Source: Gillisia hiemivivida (lineage in GTDB: Bacteria; Bacteroidota; Bacteroidia; Flavobacteriales; Flavobacteriaceae). From it: DNA of 64,000 bases. The stretch lies in assembly GCF_007997295.1 (NCBI RefSeq), contig NZ_VORY01000006.1, positions 124,001-188,000 of the forward strand. Reading direction: 5' to 3'. A program made the position numbers and the translations under genes. The notes under the pieces are model-generated. The model saw only the letters and a program-made list of their open reading frames with translations. It was not told the origin of the DNA and made no database searches. The first letter of the stretch is position 1, and each line of letters opens with the position of its first letter. Shown here one piece after another: positions 17,446 to 27,774 of this stretch.

Positions 17446-18764
17446 GCCATTTCCTTCTCTTCTGTTTTCTTATAATTATCATCCCAATCCTTAACATTTG
17501 GAGGTCCTAATTTATCTACCGATTTTGCGACTAGCATAGAAACAGCAGCATCTCCAGTAACATTCACTGTTGTTCTACACATATCCAAAGGTCTGTCAAT
17601 GGCAAATATAAGTGCTAAACCTGCTTCTGGAATCCCCGCTTGAGCAAGTACGATTACCAACATTACCATTCCTGCACCAGGAACTGCTGCAGATCCTATA
17701 GATGCCAAGGTGGCTGTTACAATGATCCCTAATTGAGCTCCAATTGTAAGATCTATCCCAAAAGCCTGTGCAATAAATACTGCCGCCACTGCTTGATAAA
17801 GACTGGTACCATCCATATTTATAGTAGCACCAATTGGCAATACGAAACTCGTTACTTCCTTATGTACTCCAAGATGTTCTTCTACTCTTTCCATAGTAAC
17901 TGGCAGCGTGGCAGCACTGGAACTTGTTGAAAAAGCTAATAATTGAGCAGGTGCAATTCCATTCAGGAAAAAACCTGGCTTATTCTTGGTAAATATCCAG
18001 ACCATCAAGATATAGAAGCCAATCATTAATGCTAGACCTATTAATACGGTTAAGGCATACATAGCAAGTGCCGCAAAAAGATCGGCGCTAGGTGATTCTA
18101 CAACTAAAGCAGCCAATAAAGCAAATACACCATAAGGCGCTGCAAGCATGATAAGATCTATCATTTTTAAGATGACTTCATTAAATCCATCAAAAAAGTC
18201 TTTTACAGGTTTTGCTACTGCTTCAGGAATAAGGATTAAACCTATTCCGAAGAAAATGGCAAAGAAGATAACTTGTAGCATATTTGCATTATCACCAGCT
18301 GCACCAACAATATTGCTAGGTACTATGTCTTCCAATGCTTGTAAGGGTCCTGCATCTTTTTGTTTTTGAGCATCTGCTATTCTTACAGAAGCATCAGTTT
18401 CATAACTGGTAATAAGATCTGTTCTGGTTTCCTCACTTATAGCACTTCCGGGCTTTATTAGATTTACCAATCCAAGTCCTATAGAAACAGCTATTATCGT
18501 GGTAATAATATAGGTAACTATTGTTCTGGTTCCCATCTGGGATAATTTGGAAATGTCCTTAAGATCTGAAATCCCCTTGATTAAAGAAGCTAGAATTAAC
18601 GGAACTGCAATAAGCTTTAAGGCATTAATAAAAATGTTTCCGAAAGGTTTTATCCAATCACTTACAAATTCTGGTCCCCAGCTAAAATTGGTTAATAACA
18701 ATGCGAAAAGTACCCCAAAGAGCATTCCTAATAAAATTTGCCAGTGCAGTGCTAATTTCTTCAT
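17442..18764 (-). CDS. Dicarboxylate/amino acid:cation symporter (DAACS family)
   Basis: A 440-residue integral membrane protein of the GltP/DctA family. The serine-rich re-entrant loop AFSTSSSAATLPVT and the substrate motif GATINMDGTSLYQA are present, along with the DRPLDMCRTTVNVTGD segment of TM8. It imports glutamate, aspartate or C4-dicarboxylates with Na+ or H+. It begins 17 nt after aroC and is probably read through from it. A repeated stop-codon hairpin marks its 3' end. Exact substrate not determinable. Confidence 0.93.
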   Translation of the reverse strand: MKKLALHWQILLGMLFGVLFALLLTNFSWGPEFVSDWIKPFGNIFINALKLIAVPLILASLIKGISDLKDISKLSQMGTRTIVTYIITTIIAVSIGLGLVNLIKPGSAISEETRTDLITSYETDASVRIADAQKQKDAGPLQALEDIVPSNIVGAAGDNANMLQVIFFAIFFGIGLILIPEAVAKPVKDFFDGFNEVILKMIDLIMLAAPYGVFALLAALVVESPSADLFAALAMYALTVLIGLALMIGFYILMVWIFTKNKPGFFLNGIAPAQLLAFSTSSSAATLPVTMERVEEHLGVHKEVTSFVLPIGATINMDGTSLYQAVAAVFIAQAFGIDLTIGAQLGIIVTATLASIGSAAVPGAGMVMLVIVLAQAGIPEAGLALIFAIDRPLDMCRTTVNVTGDAAVSMLVAKSVDKLGPPNVKDWDDNYKKTEEKEMA

Positions 18765-18781
18765 TATAAATCTTTCTTTAA

Positions 18782-19846
18782 TTATATTTTAGATACTTTA
18801 TTTTGTAACCAAAAATCTGCCAATACCAATGCTGCCATAGCCTCTACAATAGGGATCGCTCTTGGAACCACACAAGGATCATGTCTACCTTTTCCTTGCA
18901 TTTCAACCAACTCACCTTCAGAGTTTATAGTTTCTTGTTTTTGCATAATTGTAGCTACCGGCTTAAAAGCTACGTTAAAGTAAATATCCATTCCGTTAGA
19001 GATTCCTCCTTGGATACCACCGCTTAAATTGGTTTTTGTTGAGCCATCTTGGTTAAAGAGGTCGTTATGCTGGCTTCCTTTTAATTTAGTCCCCTCAAAA
19101 CCGCTACCGATTTCAAAACCTTTTACAGCATTAATAGAAAGCATTGCTTGGCCTAAACTAGCATGTAATTTATCGAAAACCGGTTCTCCCAAACCTTTAG
19201 GTACATTTTTGATGATACATTTTACGGTACCACCAACGGTATCTCCCTGAGATCTGATCTCCCGAATATAAGTCTCCATTTTAGTGGCAGTCTCAGGATC
19301 TGGACAACGTACAGGATTAGATTCAATTAAGCTGAAATCTAATTCTGCTGCTTCCTTGTCTAATTTAAGTTCACCTACTGAAGCGGTAAAAGCAACTATT
19401 TCAATATCTCTTATAACTTGTTTGGCAATAGCTCCACCAACAACTCTACAAGCTGTTTCCCTGGCTGAAGAACGTCCACCGCCTCTATAATCTCTTACTC
19501 CATATTTTTCTGAATACGTGTAATCTGCATGAGAAGGTCTAAAAGTGTTTTTTATATGGGAGTAATCATTGGATTTCTGATTGGCATTTTCAATAGTAAA
19601 ACCAATAGGTGTACCAGTAGTTACACCTTCAAAGATTCCAGATAGAAAAACAACAGTGTCTGGTTCTTTACGTTGAGTTACAATTGCAGACTGGCCAGGT
19701 TTTCTTTTATTGAGATCTGCCTGAATTTTATCTAGATCCAAAGTGATCCCAGCGGGACAACCATCTATAATGCCACCAATAGCTGGTCCATGTGATTCTC
19801 CGAATGTAGTTAGTTTGAATAGTTTCCCAAAGGAGTTCCCTGCCAT
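18782..19846 (-). CDS. aroC: Chorismate synthase
   Basis: A 354-residue enzyme that converts 5-enolpyruvylshikimate-3-phosphate to chorismate using reduced FMN, the last shared step to aromatic amino acids. Family signatures are intact: [20 protein letters not shown] near the N terminus, [19 protein letters not shown], and [17 protein letters not shown] near the C terminus. Length is normal for the bifunctional-less bacterial type. Upstream at 19,861-19,868 a minus-strand TACATTTG could serve as the -7 element. Confidence 0.97.
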   Translation of the reverse strand: MAGNSFGKLFKLTTFGESHGPAIGGIIDGCPAGITLDLDKIQADLNKRKPGQSAIVTQRKEPDTVVFLSGIFEGVTTGTPIGFTIENANQKSNDYSHIKNTFRPSHADYTYSEKYGVRDYRGGGRSSARETACRVVGGAIAKQVIRDIEIVAFTASVGELKLDKEAAELDFSLIESNPVRCPDPETATKMETYIREIRSQGDTVGGTVKCIIKNVPKGLGEPVFDKLHASLGQAMLSINAVKGFEIGSGFEGTKLKGSQHNDLFNQDGSTKTNLSGGIQGGISNGMDIYFNVAFKPVATIMQKQETINSEGELVEMQGKGRHDPCVVPRAIPIVEAMAALVLADFWLQNKVSKI

Positions 19847-19860
19847 AGATCGATTTTTAA

Positions 19861-19868
19861 CAAATGTA
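19861..19868 (-). promoter_or_regulatory. Possible -7 element for aroC
   Basis: Minus-strand TACATTTG matches TAnnTTTG, 14 nt upstream of the aroC ATG. No -33 element at the usual spacing. The remaining AT-rich gap to 20,116 shows no gene or clear structure. Confidence 0.35.
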
Positions 19869-20116
19869 ATTTTTTAACTACAGATTTAAAAATCTAAAGA
19901 CAAATTAAAATTTTAGAGGGAATATTATTCCTTTGAGTTTATTTTACCCTATTTAAATTTTTACTGTCTGTTAATTATCATAAACTTTTAAAGGAATCAT
20001 TTCTGTATCGATGCATTCTTTAGGAATTTACAGGTCCTCTTAAAATTCTAATTGAATATTCTATAATGAATTCAGGGGGAACGATATTACTATTTTGATA
20101 ATAAACAGATTTCTAT

Positions 20117-23026
20117 TTAAATTAAGGCTTCTTTTAAAATAGTAACCGGATGTTTAGCTTGTCTTTTTGTACCATCAAAGATCTGATGCCTGCAGCTGGT
20201 TCCGTTTGCAGCGATCAAAGTAGAATCAGGACATTTTCTTACTGCTGGAAATAAGCTTTGCTCGCCAATATTCATACTTATCTCATAGTGCTCTTTTTCA
20301 TATCCAAAAGACCCTGCCATTCCGCAACAACCAGAAGCTATTATTCGCACTTTATAGTTGGTTGGTAAATTGAGAATATCAAAAGTGTATGCAGAATTGG
20401 ATAAGGCCTTTTGATGACAATGTGTATGTATCTTGATTTCCTTAATTTCTGAAGTAAATGAACTGGATTTTATATTTCCTAAGGCGATCTCTTTCTTTAA
20501 AAACTCTTCGATTAGAAAGCAATTTTTAGACAAATTTTCAGCTTGTTCTAAGTTGTTTGCCAATCGTAAATATTCATCTCTAAAACCTAGAATCGCTGAA
20601 GGTTCTATTCCTATTAATGGTGTTTCATTTGAAATTAAAGTTGAAAAGAGTTCTATGTTTTTATTGGCTACATCCTTCGCCTCTTCCAAGAACCCCTTAG
20701 AAATATAACTTCTTCCACTTTCAGGATTGTTAACCATCTTTACTTGATAGTTCAATTTTTCAAGCAATACCAGTGCGTCAATTCCAACTTCAGCATCTAA
20801 ATAATTAGTGAATTCATCCTTAAAGAGATAAACCGTTTTGATAGGAGCCTCTAATGTTTTCTGATTTTTTTTATAGTATTCCCATAAAGTGACCTTTGAA
20901 AGTTTTGGTAAACTTCTTTCTGAAGCTACACCCATTATATTTTTAGCAATTCCAGAAGTAAACGAATTAGAGAATAAAAAGTTAGAGATTCCAGTTGCTT
21001 TAGACGCTAACTGATTCATCTTGGAATTATTAGCAAAAGCTTTACTTCTTAAGGACTTTCCGTTTGATTTTTGATATTGGTATTGAAACTCTGCCTTCAA
21101 AGCTGCTACATCTACATTAGAGGGACACTCACTTTTGCATCCTTTACAACTAATACAGAGATCAAAGACCTCTTTTAGTTCTTCATGCGCGAACTTATTT
21201 GGTTTTTCTGAATTGGTTAAAAATTCCCGCAAGGCATTTGCCCGCGCTCTGGTAGTATCTTTTTCATTTTTAGTTGCACGATAACTTGGGCACATTGTTC
21301 CACCTGCCTCTACAGATTTTCTGCAATCTCCACTCCCATTACATTTTTCGGCCAATCTTAAGATTCCTTGGGAATCAGAAAAATCCATTAGAGTTTTAAT
21401 TTTGGGTTCCTTTCTATCTATCTCGTAGCGCAAGGAAGTGTCCATTGGCGCTGTATTCGTGATCTTACCCGGATTAAAGATATTATGAGGATCAAAAATG
21501 GCTTTTACTTCCTCAAGAAGTTTGTAATTTTTAGAACCTATCATAAGTTCAATAAATTCCCCGCGCAGCCTCCCATCTCCATGCTCCCCACTCATAGAAC
21601 CTCGATATTTTTTCACCAAAATAGCAACCTCCTCTGTGATCTTTCTAAAAAGATCAACATCTTCTTCTTTCTTCAGATTCAAGATTGGTCTTAAATGTAA
21701 TTCTCCTGCCCCGGCATGTGCGTAATAAACTGCTTCCTGTTTATATTTTTTCATGATCTCAGAGAATTCTGCGATATAATTTGCCAGATCTGGTAATGCC
21801 ACAGCTGTATCTTCTATACAGGCTACCGCTTTTTTATCTCCAATTATATTCCCTAGCAAGCCAAGTCCGGCTTTACGTAATTCTAGGGCTTTGTCTATTT
21901 GCTCGTCCATAAGAATGGGTAAAGCGTAAGCGAGATTTGTGTTTTCTATTCTATTTAAAAGAACATGAATTTGGTTATTCAAGTCCTCCTGATTTTCAGA
22001 CCTCAATTCCAACATAAGAATGGCCTTGGGATCTCCTTCAATAAAAAACCTGTTCTCTTTATATTTTAAATTCTGAATCGTACAATCCAGAATCACCTTG
22101 TCCATCATTTCACAGGTGTACAAATCACTTTCCATAGCAGGTTCTACAGCTAGCATACAATTTTCTATACTCGAAAAATGAGCAGCAACCATCGCAGTAT
22201 ATTTTGGGGCTAAAACATCTAGTTGCAAGGTAATCTCTGTTGTAAAAGCCAGGGTGCCTTCACTTCCGGAAAGCAGCTCACATAAATTTAATGCTTTGTT
22301 GTTTTCAGAAAACACTTCGGTATCAATTAAACTATCTAGTGCATATCCCGTATTCCTTCTGTGAATAGTTTCTAAAGGAAATTCTTTTGTTATTTCTTTC
22401 TGAACTTCAGCAGGAGAAAGCAATTTATAAAGCTTCTTATATATTTTAGATTCTAAAGACTTTCCATTTTTATAACCTTCAAAATCATTTCTTGAAATAG
22501 GATTAAATTCAGCTTCACTACCATCACTCAAAATTGTTTTTAATCCAAGGGTTTTATCACGTGTTGTTCCATATTTTATAGAAGTAGTCCCGCTAGAATT
22601 ATTACCAACCATTCCTCCTATCATACATCTATTGGAGGTAGATGTGTTTGGCCCAAAGAATAGTCCAAATTCCTCAATAGCTCTATTTAGATCATCTCTA
22701 ATAACACCAGGCTCTACCACCACAGTTCTATTATTAGGATCTATTTTTATGATCTTATTGAAATGTTTAGAAACATCTACCACTATACCGCTACCCACAC
22801 ATTGTCCCGCTAATGAAGTTCCAGCAGTTCTAGGTATTAATCCGATACGATTTTGAGTTGCAAAATCTATAAGCAACTTGATATCGTCTTTATTTTTAGG
22901 AAAACAAACTGCCAATGGTATTTCTCTGTATACGGAAGCATCAGTGGCATATATACTTTTATGTAGGTCGTCAAACAAAAGTTCCCCGTTGAGAGTTCTT
23001 TGTAATTCTAATAATTTCTCTTTCAT
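20117..23026 (-). CDS. Fused FAD-linked and Fe-S dehydrogenase (D-2-hydroxyacid type)
   Basis: A 969-residue fusion. Residues 1 to about 470 form an FAD-linked oxidase (GlcD/D-lactate dehydrogenase type) with the PP-loop RTAGTSLAGQCVGSGI and GMVGNNSSGTTSIKYG. The rest is GlcF-like, with two 4Fe-4S cysteine clusters (CNGSGDC..CPSY and CISCKGCKSECP) and CCG-type motifs HCHQKAL and GCCGMAGSFGYEKEHY. It should oxidise D-lactate, D-2-hydroxyglutarate or glycolate and pass electrons to quinone. The single-chain arrangement is known in Bacteroidota and Ydi/Dld-II-like proteins. Monocistronic. Confidence 0.9.
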   Translation of the reverse strand: MKEKLLELQRTLNGELLFDDLHKSIYATDASVYREIPLAVCFPKNKDDIKLLIDFATQNRIGLIPRTAGTSLAGQCVGSGIVVDVSKHFNKIIKIDPNNRTVVVEPGVIRDDLNRAIEEFGLFFGPNTSTSNRCMIGGMVGNNSSGTTSIKYGTTRDKTLGLKTILSDGSEAEFNPISRNDFEGYKNGKSLESKIYKKLYKLLSPAEVQKEITKEFPLETIHRRNTGYALDSLIDTEVFSENNKALNLCELLSGSEGTLAFTTEITLQLDVLAPKYTAMVAAHFSSIENCMLAVEPAMESDLYTCEMMDKVILDCTIQNLKYKENRFFIEGDPKAILMLELRSENQEDLNNQIHVLLNRIENTNLAYALPILMDEQIDKALELRKAGLGLLGNIIGDKKAVACIEDTAVALPDLANYIAEFSEIMKKYKQEAVYYAHAGAGELHLRPILNLKKEEDVDLFRKITEEVAILVKKYRGSMSGEHGDGRLRGEFIELMIGSKNYKLLEEVKAIFDPHNIFNPGKITNTAPMDTSLRYEIDRKEPKIKTLMDFSDSQGILRLAEKCNGSGDCRKSVEAGGTMCPSYRATKNEKDTTRARANALREFLTNSEKPNKFAHEELKEVFDLCISCKGCKSECPSNVDVAALKAEFQYQYQKSNGKSLRSKAFANNSKMNQLASKATGISNFLFSNSFTSGIAKNIMGVASERSLPKLSKVTLWEYYKKNQKTLEAPIKTVYLFKDEFTNYLDAEVGIDALVLLEKLNYQVKMVNNPESGRSYISKGFLEEAKDVANKNIELFSTLISNETPLIGIEPSAILGFRDEYLRLANNLEQAENLSKNCFLIEEFLKKEIALGNIKSSSFTSEIKEIKIHTHCHQKALSNSAYTFDILNLPTNYKVRIIASGCCGMAGSFGYEKEHYEISMNIGEQSLFPAVRKCPDSTLIAANGTSCRHQIFDGTKRQAKHPVTILKEALI

Positions 23027-23099
23027 AGCTGCATTAAAATTACAAATTTCTGGCAGATTATGTTAACAAGGCTTTAGCGATTATTAACAATACATTGGC

Positions 23100-23128
23100 T
23101 TTGCGTGTAATTTTAACGTTTAAATTTG
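23100..23128 (+). promoter_or_regulatory. Bacteroidota promoter for the 23,155 gene
   Basis: TTTG at 23,100-23,103 and TAAATTTG at 23,121-23,128 with a 17-nt spacer fit the flavobacterial -33/-7 consensus. The ATG lies 26 nt downstream of the -7 box. Confidence 0.8.
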
Positions 23129-23154
23129 CTGAAACAAACTAAAATAAATTAAAA

Positions 23155-23658
23155 ATGAAAAAATTAATTTTAATGGCAATATTTGCACTTGGAGCAACGG
23201 TCGCTACCAATGCACAAACGATCTCTGAAAATGCGCTAGGTCTGCGTCTTGGAGGAGGAAACGGAACTGGGGCAGAAATTTCTTACCAAAGAGCTGTAGG
23301 AGGAAATAATAACAGACTGGAATTCGATTTGGGATGGAGAAATGACAATAATAATTACGATGCGATAAAACTTGCAGCTTTATACCAATGGGTATGGAAT
23401 ATTGAAGGTGGTTTTAACTGGTATGTCGGTGCCGGTGGAGGTGTTGGAAGTGTTTCTGACAGCAGAGATGTTTATGATGACAACACTTTTATTTTCCTTG
23501 CAGGAGATATAGGAATCGAATATAATTTCGATATTCCTTTATTGATATCATTGGACTTCAGACCTGAAATTGGTTTTTACAACGACAACTATAAAAATAA
23601 TAGAGGACTTAACGATTTCTCACCAGATATCGCACTAGGACTTAGATACCAATTCTAG
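23155..23658 (+). CDS. Small outer-membrane beta-barrel protein
   Basis: A 167-residue protein with a signal peptide (MKKLILMAIFALGATVATNA, cleaved before QT). The mature protein is a run of amphipathic strands (NALGLRLGGGNGTGAEISYQ, FNWYVGAGGGVGSV) and ends in GLRYQF, the terminal Phe expected of an outer-membrane barrel. The gene has its own strong promoter match and a perfect 9-bp terminator, so it is a single-gene unit. Function is unknown; structural or porin-like roles are possible. Confidence 0.75.
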   Translation: MKKLILMAIFALGATVATNAQTISENALGLRLGGGNGTGAEISYQRAVGGNNNRLEFDLGWRNDNNNYDAIKLAALYQWVWNIEGGFNWYVGAGGGVGSVSDSRDVYDDNTFIFLAGDIGIEYNFDIPLLISLDFRPEIGFYNDNYKNNRGLNDFSPDIALGLRYQF

Positions 23659-23680
23659 ACCTAAAAAATATTTATATAAT

Positions 23681-23716
23681 AAAGGCTGAAAGAATTAAAA
23701 CTCTATTCAGCCTTTT
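23681..23716. terminator. Bidirectional terminator between convergent genes
   Basis: AAGGCTGAA (23,682-23,690) and TTCAGCCTT (23,706-23,714) form a perfect 9-bp stem with a 15-nt loop, flanked by A-rich and T-rich ends. It serves the plus-strand barrel gene and overlaps the last codons and stop of bshA on the minus strand. Confidence 0.82.
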
Positions 23717-24842
23717 CTATTTCCATTATTGCCTTTTCATATAATTTTTCATAGATAGGCACTATCTTATGGATATCGAAAGCAGTAGCTTGCTCGCGCG
23801 CATTGAGTTTGAATTTTTCTAGGGTGCTTTCATCTTCTAGTATTTTAATAGCATTTGCAGCCATCTCATCTATATTTCCAACCTCACTTAAATACCCGGA
23901 TATTCCGTGTATATTAACCTCTGGAAGTCCACCACTATTGGAAGAAATGACTGGCACCCCATTTACCATAGCTTCTAAGGCTGCTAAACCGAAACTCTCT
24001 TTTTCTGAAGGCAACAAGAAAAGATCTGAAAAACACAATATCTTATCCACCTCATTACTCTGCCCTAGAAACACTACTTTATCCTGTAAGCCTAGTTCTT
24101 GTACTAAAAATTCTGCTTTTTCTTTTTCAGGTCCTTCCCCAACCATTATAAGTTTAGATTTTATAGTCTTTTGAACAATATAAAAGATTCTAATTATATC
24201 TAAGATCCGTTTTACGGGCCTAAAATTACTTACGTGAGATATGATCTTTTCGTCTTCATCTGCCATTAATGTACGTTGGCACTCTGTGAATCCGATCTTG
24301 TATTTTGCAACATCAATAAAATTTGGAACAACTTCGATCTCCTTTTTGATCTGAAATAACTTTAAAGTATCTTCTTTTAAAGATTGAGATACAGAAGTAA
24401 CAACGTCACTATTATTAATACTAAAAGTGACAGCAGGTTTGTAAAAAGGATGATTTCCTACTAGTGTAATATCTGTACCATGCAATGTGGTTACCATAGG
24501 AATAAAGATCCCCTCTTCTTCCAACATTTTTTTCGCCATATACCCAGCATAAGCATGTGGTATTGCATAGTGTACATGTAAAACCTCTATTTTATGAAGC
24601 TTTACCATGGTTACTAACTTACTGCTTAAAGCTAATTCGTAAGGCTGAAAATGAAAAAGTGGATATTCGGGAACATTAACCTCATGAAATTTGATATTTC
24701 CGGTAAGTTGTTCGAGACGCACAGGTTGCTTATAGGTTATAAAATGAATCTCATGGCCTCTTTTAGAGAGTTCCATGCCTAATTCTGTTGCCACTACTCC
24801 ACTCCCGCCAAAAGTGGGATAACAAACTACACCTATTCTCAT
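23703..24842 (-). CDS. bshA: N-acetyl-alpha-D-glucosaminyl L-malate synthase
   Basis: A 379-residue GT4 glycosyltransferase with the BshA start MRIGVVCYPTFGGSGVVATE, the nucleotide-sugar region NFRPVKRILDIIRIF, and the E-x7-E motif in PSEKESFGLAALEAMVNGVP. It joins UDP-GlcNAc and L-malate, the first step of bacillithiol synthesis, implying that this organism uses bacillithiol. It is the last gene of a three-gene unit, 3 nt after the GH3/beta-lactamase gene. BshB and BshC are not in the window. Confidence 0.93.
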   Translation of the reverse strand: MRIGVVCYPTFGGSGVVATELGMELSKRGHEIHFITYKQPVRLEQLTGNIKFHEVNVPEYPLFHFQPYELALSSKLVTMVKLHKIEVLHVHYAIPHAYAGYMAKKMLEEEGIFIPMVTTLHGTDITLVGNHPFYKPAVTFSINNSDVVTSVSQSLKEDTLKLFQIKKEIEVVPNFIDVAKYKIGFTECQRTLMADEDEKIISHVSNFRPVKRILDIIRIFYIVQKTIKSKLIMVGEGPEKEKAEFLVQELGLQDKVVFLGQSNEVDKILCFSDLFLLPSEKESFGLAALEAMVNGVPVISSNSGGLPEVNIHGISGYLSEVGNIDEMAANAIKILEDESTLEKFKLNAREQATAFDIHKIVPIYEKLYEKAIMEIEKAE

Positions 24843-24845
24843 AAA

Positions 24846-27767
24846 TTATTCCTCTATAGATTCATATATAATACGTTGTATCTTTTCTCTAATGTTCTCT
24901 CTAATCAGTTTCCGGTTATTTACATCCGGATAGGTTCTATTAGATAAAAACACGTAGACTATTTCCTCCTCAGGATCTGACCAAGCTAAAGTACCGGTAA
25001 ATCCTGTATGACCAAAACTAGATAAAGAAACACAACCACAGGTAGGACCTGCAGTGCCTAGTTGAGGTTTGTCGAAACCAACTCCTCTCCTTACGTTTTG
25101 ATCACAATAATAACAGTTATTAAATTTATCTAGGGTTTCTTGTTTAAAATATTCTTTTCCACCATAATTACCCCCGTTTAAATACAATTGCATCATTTTT
25201 GCCACATCTGTAGCATTACTAAACAGCCCGGCATGACCTCCAATTCCGCCTTGCATTGCGGCACCTTGATCATGAACATGTCCTAAAACTTCTTGTTTTC
25301 TCCAGAGTCTATCATATTCTGTTGGTACAATCCTACTTGTATCTATATCGTTTAAAGGTAAATAAGTAATAGTATTTGCTCCTAAGGACTTATAAAAATG
25401 CTCTTTTACTAAATAGCTTAAAGAAGAATTATAATAATCTTCAATATAATATTTCATAATATAAAAAGGTAGATCACTGTATTTGTAAGCTAGTTTAGAT
25501 TCAAGCTTACTATCTCGTATAGTCCCCATTATAGAATCCCGTAGATCGTCCCTTATAAACATTTTTTTTGCAATCTGCGTGTTAAAAACATCCATAGGTT
25601 CTTCCCTATAATATTTAACAGACCTCCCTTTTGTCTCCTTGTCTAAAGTGGATACATAAAAAGGAATCCAAGGTTTTAATCGGGCATAATGCATAAGCAT
25701 ATCCTGCAACTTGATATTAGCTTTATTGGAACCCTTGAAAAATGGCATTAGGTCTCCTAATTTCGAATTAAATTTAAGCTCCCCTTTACCTTCAAGCTCA
25801 ATAATAAATGGTAAAGTCGCAAGTATTTTAGTCAATGAAGCCAAATCATATACTGAAGAATCTGTTACTTTAATAGTTTTCTCGTAAGTATGAAAACCGG
25901 CATTTCTTTCATAAATCACCTTGCCTTTTCTGGCTATAATCACCTGCAATCCGGGAGTCATTTCTTCTGAAATAGCAACATTAATCAATGAGTCTATTTC
26001 TTGAAGTTTATAAGAATTCATTCCAACAGCTTCAGGATACCCGTATGATAATCGGTTTAAACTTTTAGTGTAATATCCTGTACCTGCAGGAAATTCTTGA
26101 CTAATACTTACTGGTAATCTTCCTTTCGCCCCTAAAGCTCCAAAAATAATTTCTGCAGATTTTTTTTGAGCAGCTTCAGAGTTTTGATAACTCATTACTA
26201 TTCCTTCTATATTACTAGAGGAATTGAGATCCATAAGAGCGTAAGGTTTTGTAAAGACATCTAAAATAGTGAGATTATTTCTTGATATTTCGTGAATCCA
26301 ACTCAACTCTTCCTCAGTAAAAGCATATTTTGCCCAAGGAGAAGCATTGGATTTATGATATCCAATAATCACTTGATTATAATTTTTTAATTTTTCCAAC
26401 AATTCATCCAACTTGGTAGCTTTAACCCAATCTACCTGTGCATATTTAGATAACTGATTATAAAACGCAGTGCCATCATCGTCTCCTAATTTTACATAGG
26501 CTATCTTTTTATCGCTAAGCTCTTTAATAGGAAGAATGCCAACATCGTTCTTAATAAGCGTTATCGCATTCTCTATAATTTCATCATAAAGAGCAAGATC
26601 TTCTATTGTGTTGAGTTCTGAAATAAGATTTGTAGTATCTACGGCTTTATAATTATGTAGTCCCGCTTTATATTTCGCAAATAATATCTTTCTAACAGAA
26701 TGTGCCATTCTCACTTCTGAAATAGTTCCGTCATTATAAGCCGCCATGATCTTATCGACAGCTTTAGGTACATCTTCAGAGATCAACAAAACATCGTTAC
26801 CAGCCATAAATGCTGCAAGGTCTATTTCACCAGGATTTTTAAAATTCGATGCCCCTTTCATATTAAGAGCATCTGTAAAAATAAGACCATGAAAATTTAA
26901 TTCCTTCTTAAGTAAATCGTTTACAATTGTTTTAGATAAAGAAGACGGAATGGTTTCTTGTGTTTCCAAGCCAGGTACATTAAGATGCGCAACCATAATA
27001 CTGGAAACTCCTTCTTTAATTAGCTTTTTAAAAGGATATAATTCTATGCTATCTAATCTGCTTTTGGAAAAGGAAATTGTTGGTAAGGTTTTATGCGAAT
27101 CTCTTTTAGTATCTCCATGACCGGGAAAATGTTTTGCACTGGAGAGAACTCCTTCCTTATGCATCCCTCTCATGAAAGAAACCGACTTTAAAGTGACATT
27201 TATTTTTTCCTCCCCAAAAGAACGATTTCCAATAATAGGGTTTAACGGATTTGTATTGATATCTACTACCGGAGCAAAATTAATATGTACTCCCAACCTT
27301 CTGGAATTGCGGGAGATAGCAGCCCCAGCTTCTTCTATTAATTTAAGATCTTGAATGGCTCCTAAGGTCATGTTCCATGGGAGAGCAAATGTAGAATCCA
27401 ATCTCATTGCAAGGCCCCATTCTGCATCCATTCCAATAAGTAAGGGTGTTTTAGAAAGCTCCTGAAATTCGTTATTTAATTTTGCCTGACGCTGTGGCCC
27501 ACCTTTAGAAAATATGATTCCTCCAATATGATAATCTGCAATTAGCTTACGAACTTTATCAACATCTTTCCCATTTTTATTAGAAAACACATCTACCATA
27601 AATAACTGTCCTACTTTTTCCTGCAGGCTCATATTCTCATAGATACTATCCACCCATACCTTCTGATCTTTAAAATCTTTTGCAATTAGCGGATTATTAT
27701 TCTGAGAAAAGCAAGTAAGAGTAAAAAATAGAATTAATAGAGTTGAATAAAATTGGGGTATTTTCAT
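24846..27767 (-). CDS. GH3 beta-N-acetylglucosaminidase fused to a beta-lactamase-family serine hydrolase
   Basis: A 973-residue secreted protein (signal peptide ending TLTCFSQ). Residues about 35-370 are a GH3 domain with the NagZ-type loop KHFPGHGDTKRDSH and nucleophile Asp299 in IFTDALNMKG. The second half is a class C beta-lactamase/esterase-type domain with Ser644-x-x-Lys647 in DLASLTK and GHTGFTGT near the end. GH3 of this type removes GlcNAc from muropeptides; the second domain could cut peptide or ester bonds of cell-wall fragments. Known fusion in Bacteroidota; activity of the second half is inferred. Confidence 0.92.
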   Translation of the reverse strand: MKIPQFYSTLLILFFTLTCFSQNNNPLIAKDFKDQKVWVDSIYENMSLQEKVGQLFMVDVFSNKNGKDVDKVRKLIADYHIGGIIFSKGGPQRQAKLNNEFQELSKTPLLIGMDAEWGLAMRLDSTFALPWNMTLGAIQDLKLIEEAGAAISRNSRRLGVHINFAPVVDINTNPLNPIIGNRSFGEEKINVTLKSVSFMRGMHKEGVLSSAKHFPGHGDTKRDSHKTLPTISFSKSRLDSIELYPFKKLIKEGVSSIMVAHLNVPGLETQETIPSSLSKTIVNDLLKKELNFHGLIFTDALNMKGASNFKNPGEIDLAAFMAGNDVLLISEDVPKAVDKIMAAYNDGTISEVRMAHSVRKILFAKYKAGLHNYKAVDTTNLISELNTIEDLALYDEIIENAITLIKNDVGILPIKELSDKKIAYVKLGDDDGTAFYNQLSKYAQVDWVKATKLDELLEKLKNYNQVIIGYHKSNASPWAKYAFTEEELSWIHEISRNNLTILDVFTKPYALMDLNSSSNIEGIVMSYQNSEAAQKKSAEIIFGALGAKGRLPVSISQEFPAGTGYYTKSLNRLSYGYPEAVGMNSYKLQEIDSLINVAISEEMTPGLQVIIARKGKVIYERNAGFHTYEKTIKVTDSSVYDLASLTKILATLPFIIELEGKGELKFNSKLGDLMPFFKGSNKANIKLQDMLMHYARLKPWIPFYVSTLDKETKGRSVKYYREEPMDVFNTQIAKKMFIRDDLRDSIMGTIRDSKLESKLAYKYSDLPFYIMKYYIEDYYNSSLSYLVKEHFYKSLGANTITYLPLNDIDTSRIVPTEYDRLWRKQEVLGHVHDQGAAMQGGIGGHAGLFSNATDVAKMMQLYLNGGNYGGKEYFKQETLDKFNNCYYCDQNVRRGVGFDKPQLGTAGPTCGCVSLSSFGHTGFTGTLAWSDPEEEIVYVFLSNRTYPDVNNRKLIRENIREKIQRIIYESIEE

Positions 27768-27774
27768 TCAGTAT

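Noticed and set aside
19869-20116. A gene or structured RNA in the AT-rich gap between aroC and the FAD/Fe-S dehydrogenase.
   Set aside because: Only short reading frames and no stable hairpin or consensus element apart from the -7 match near aroC.
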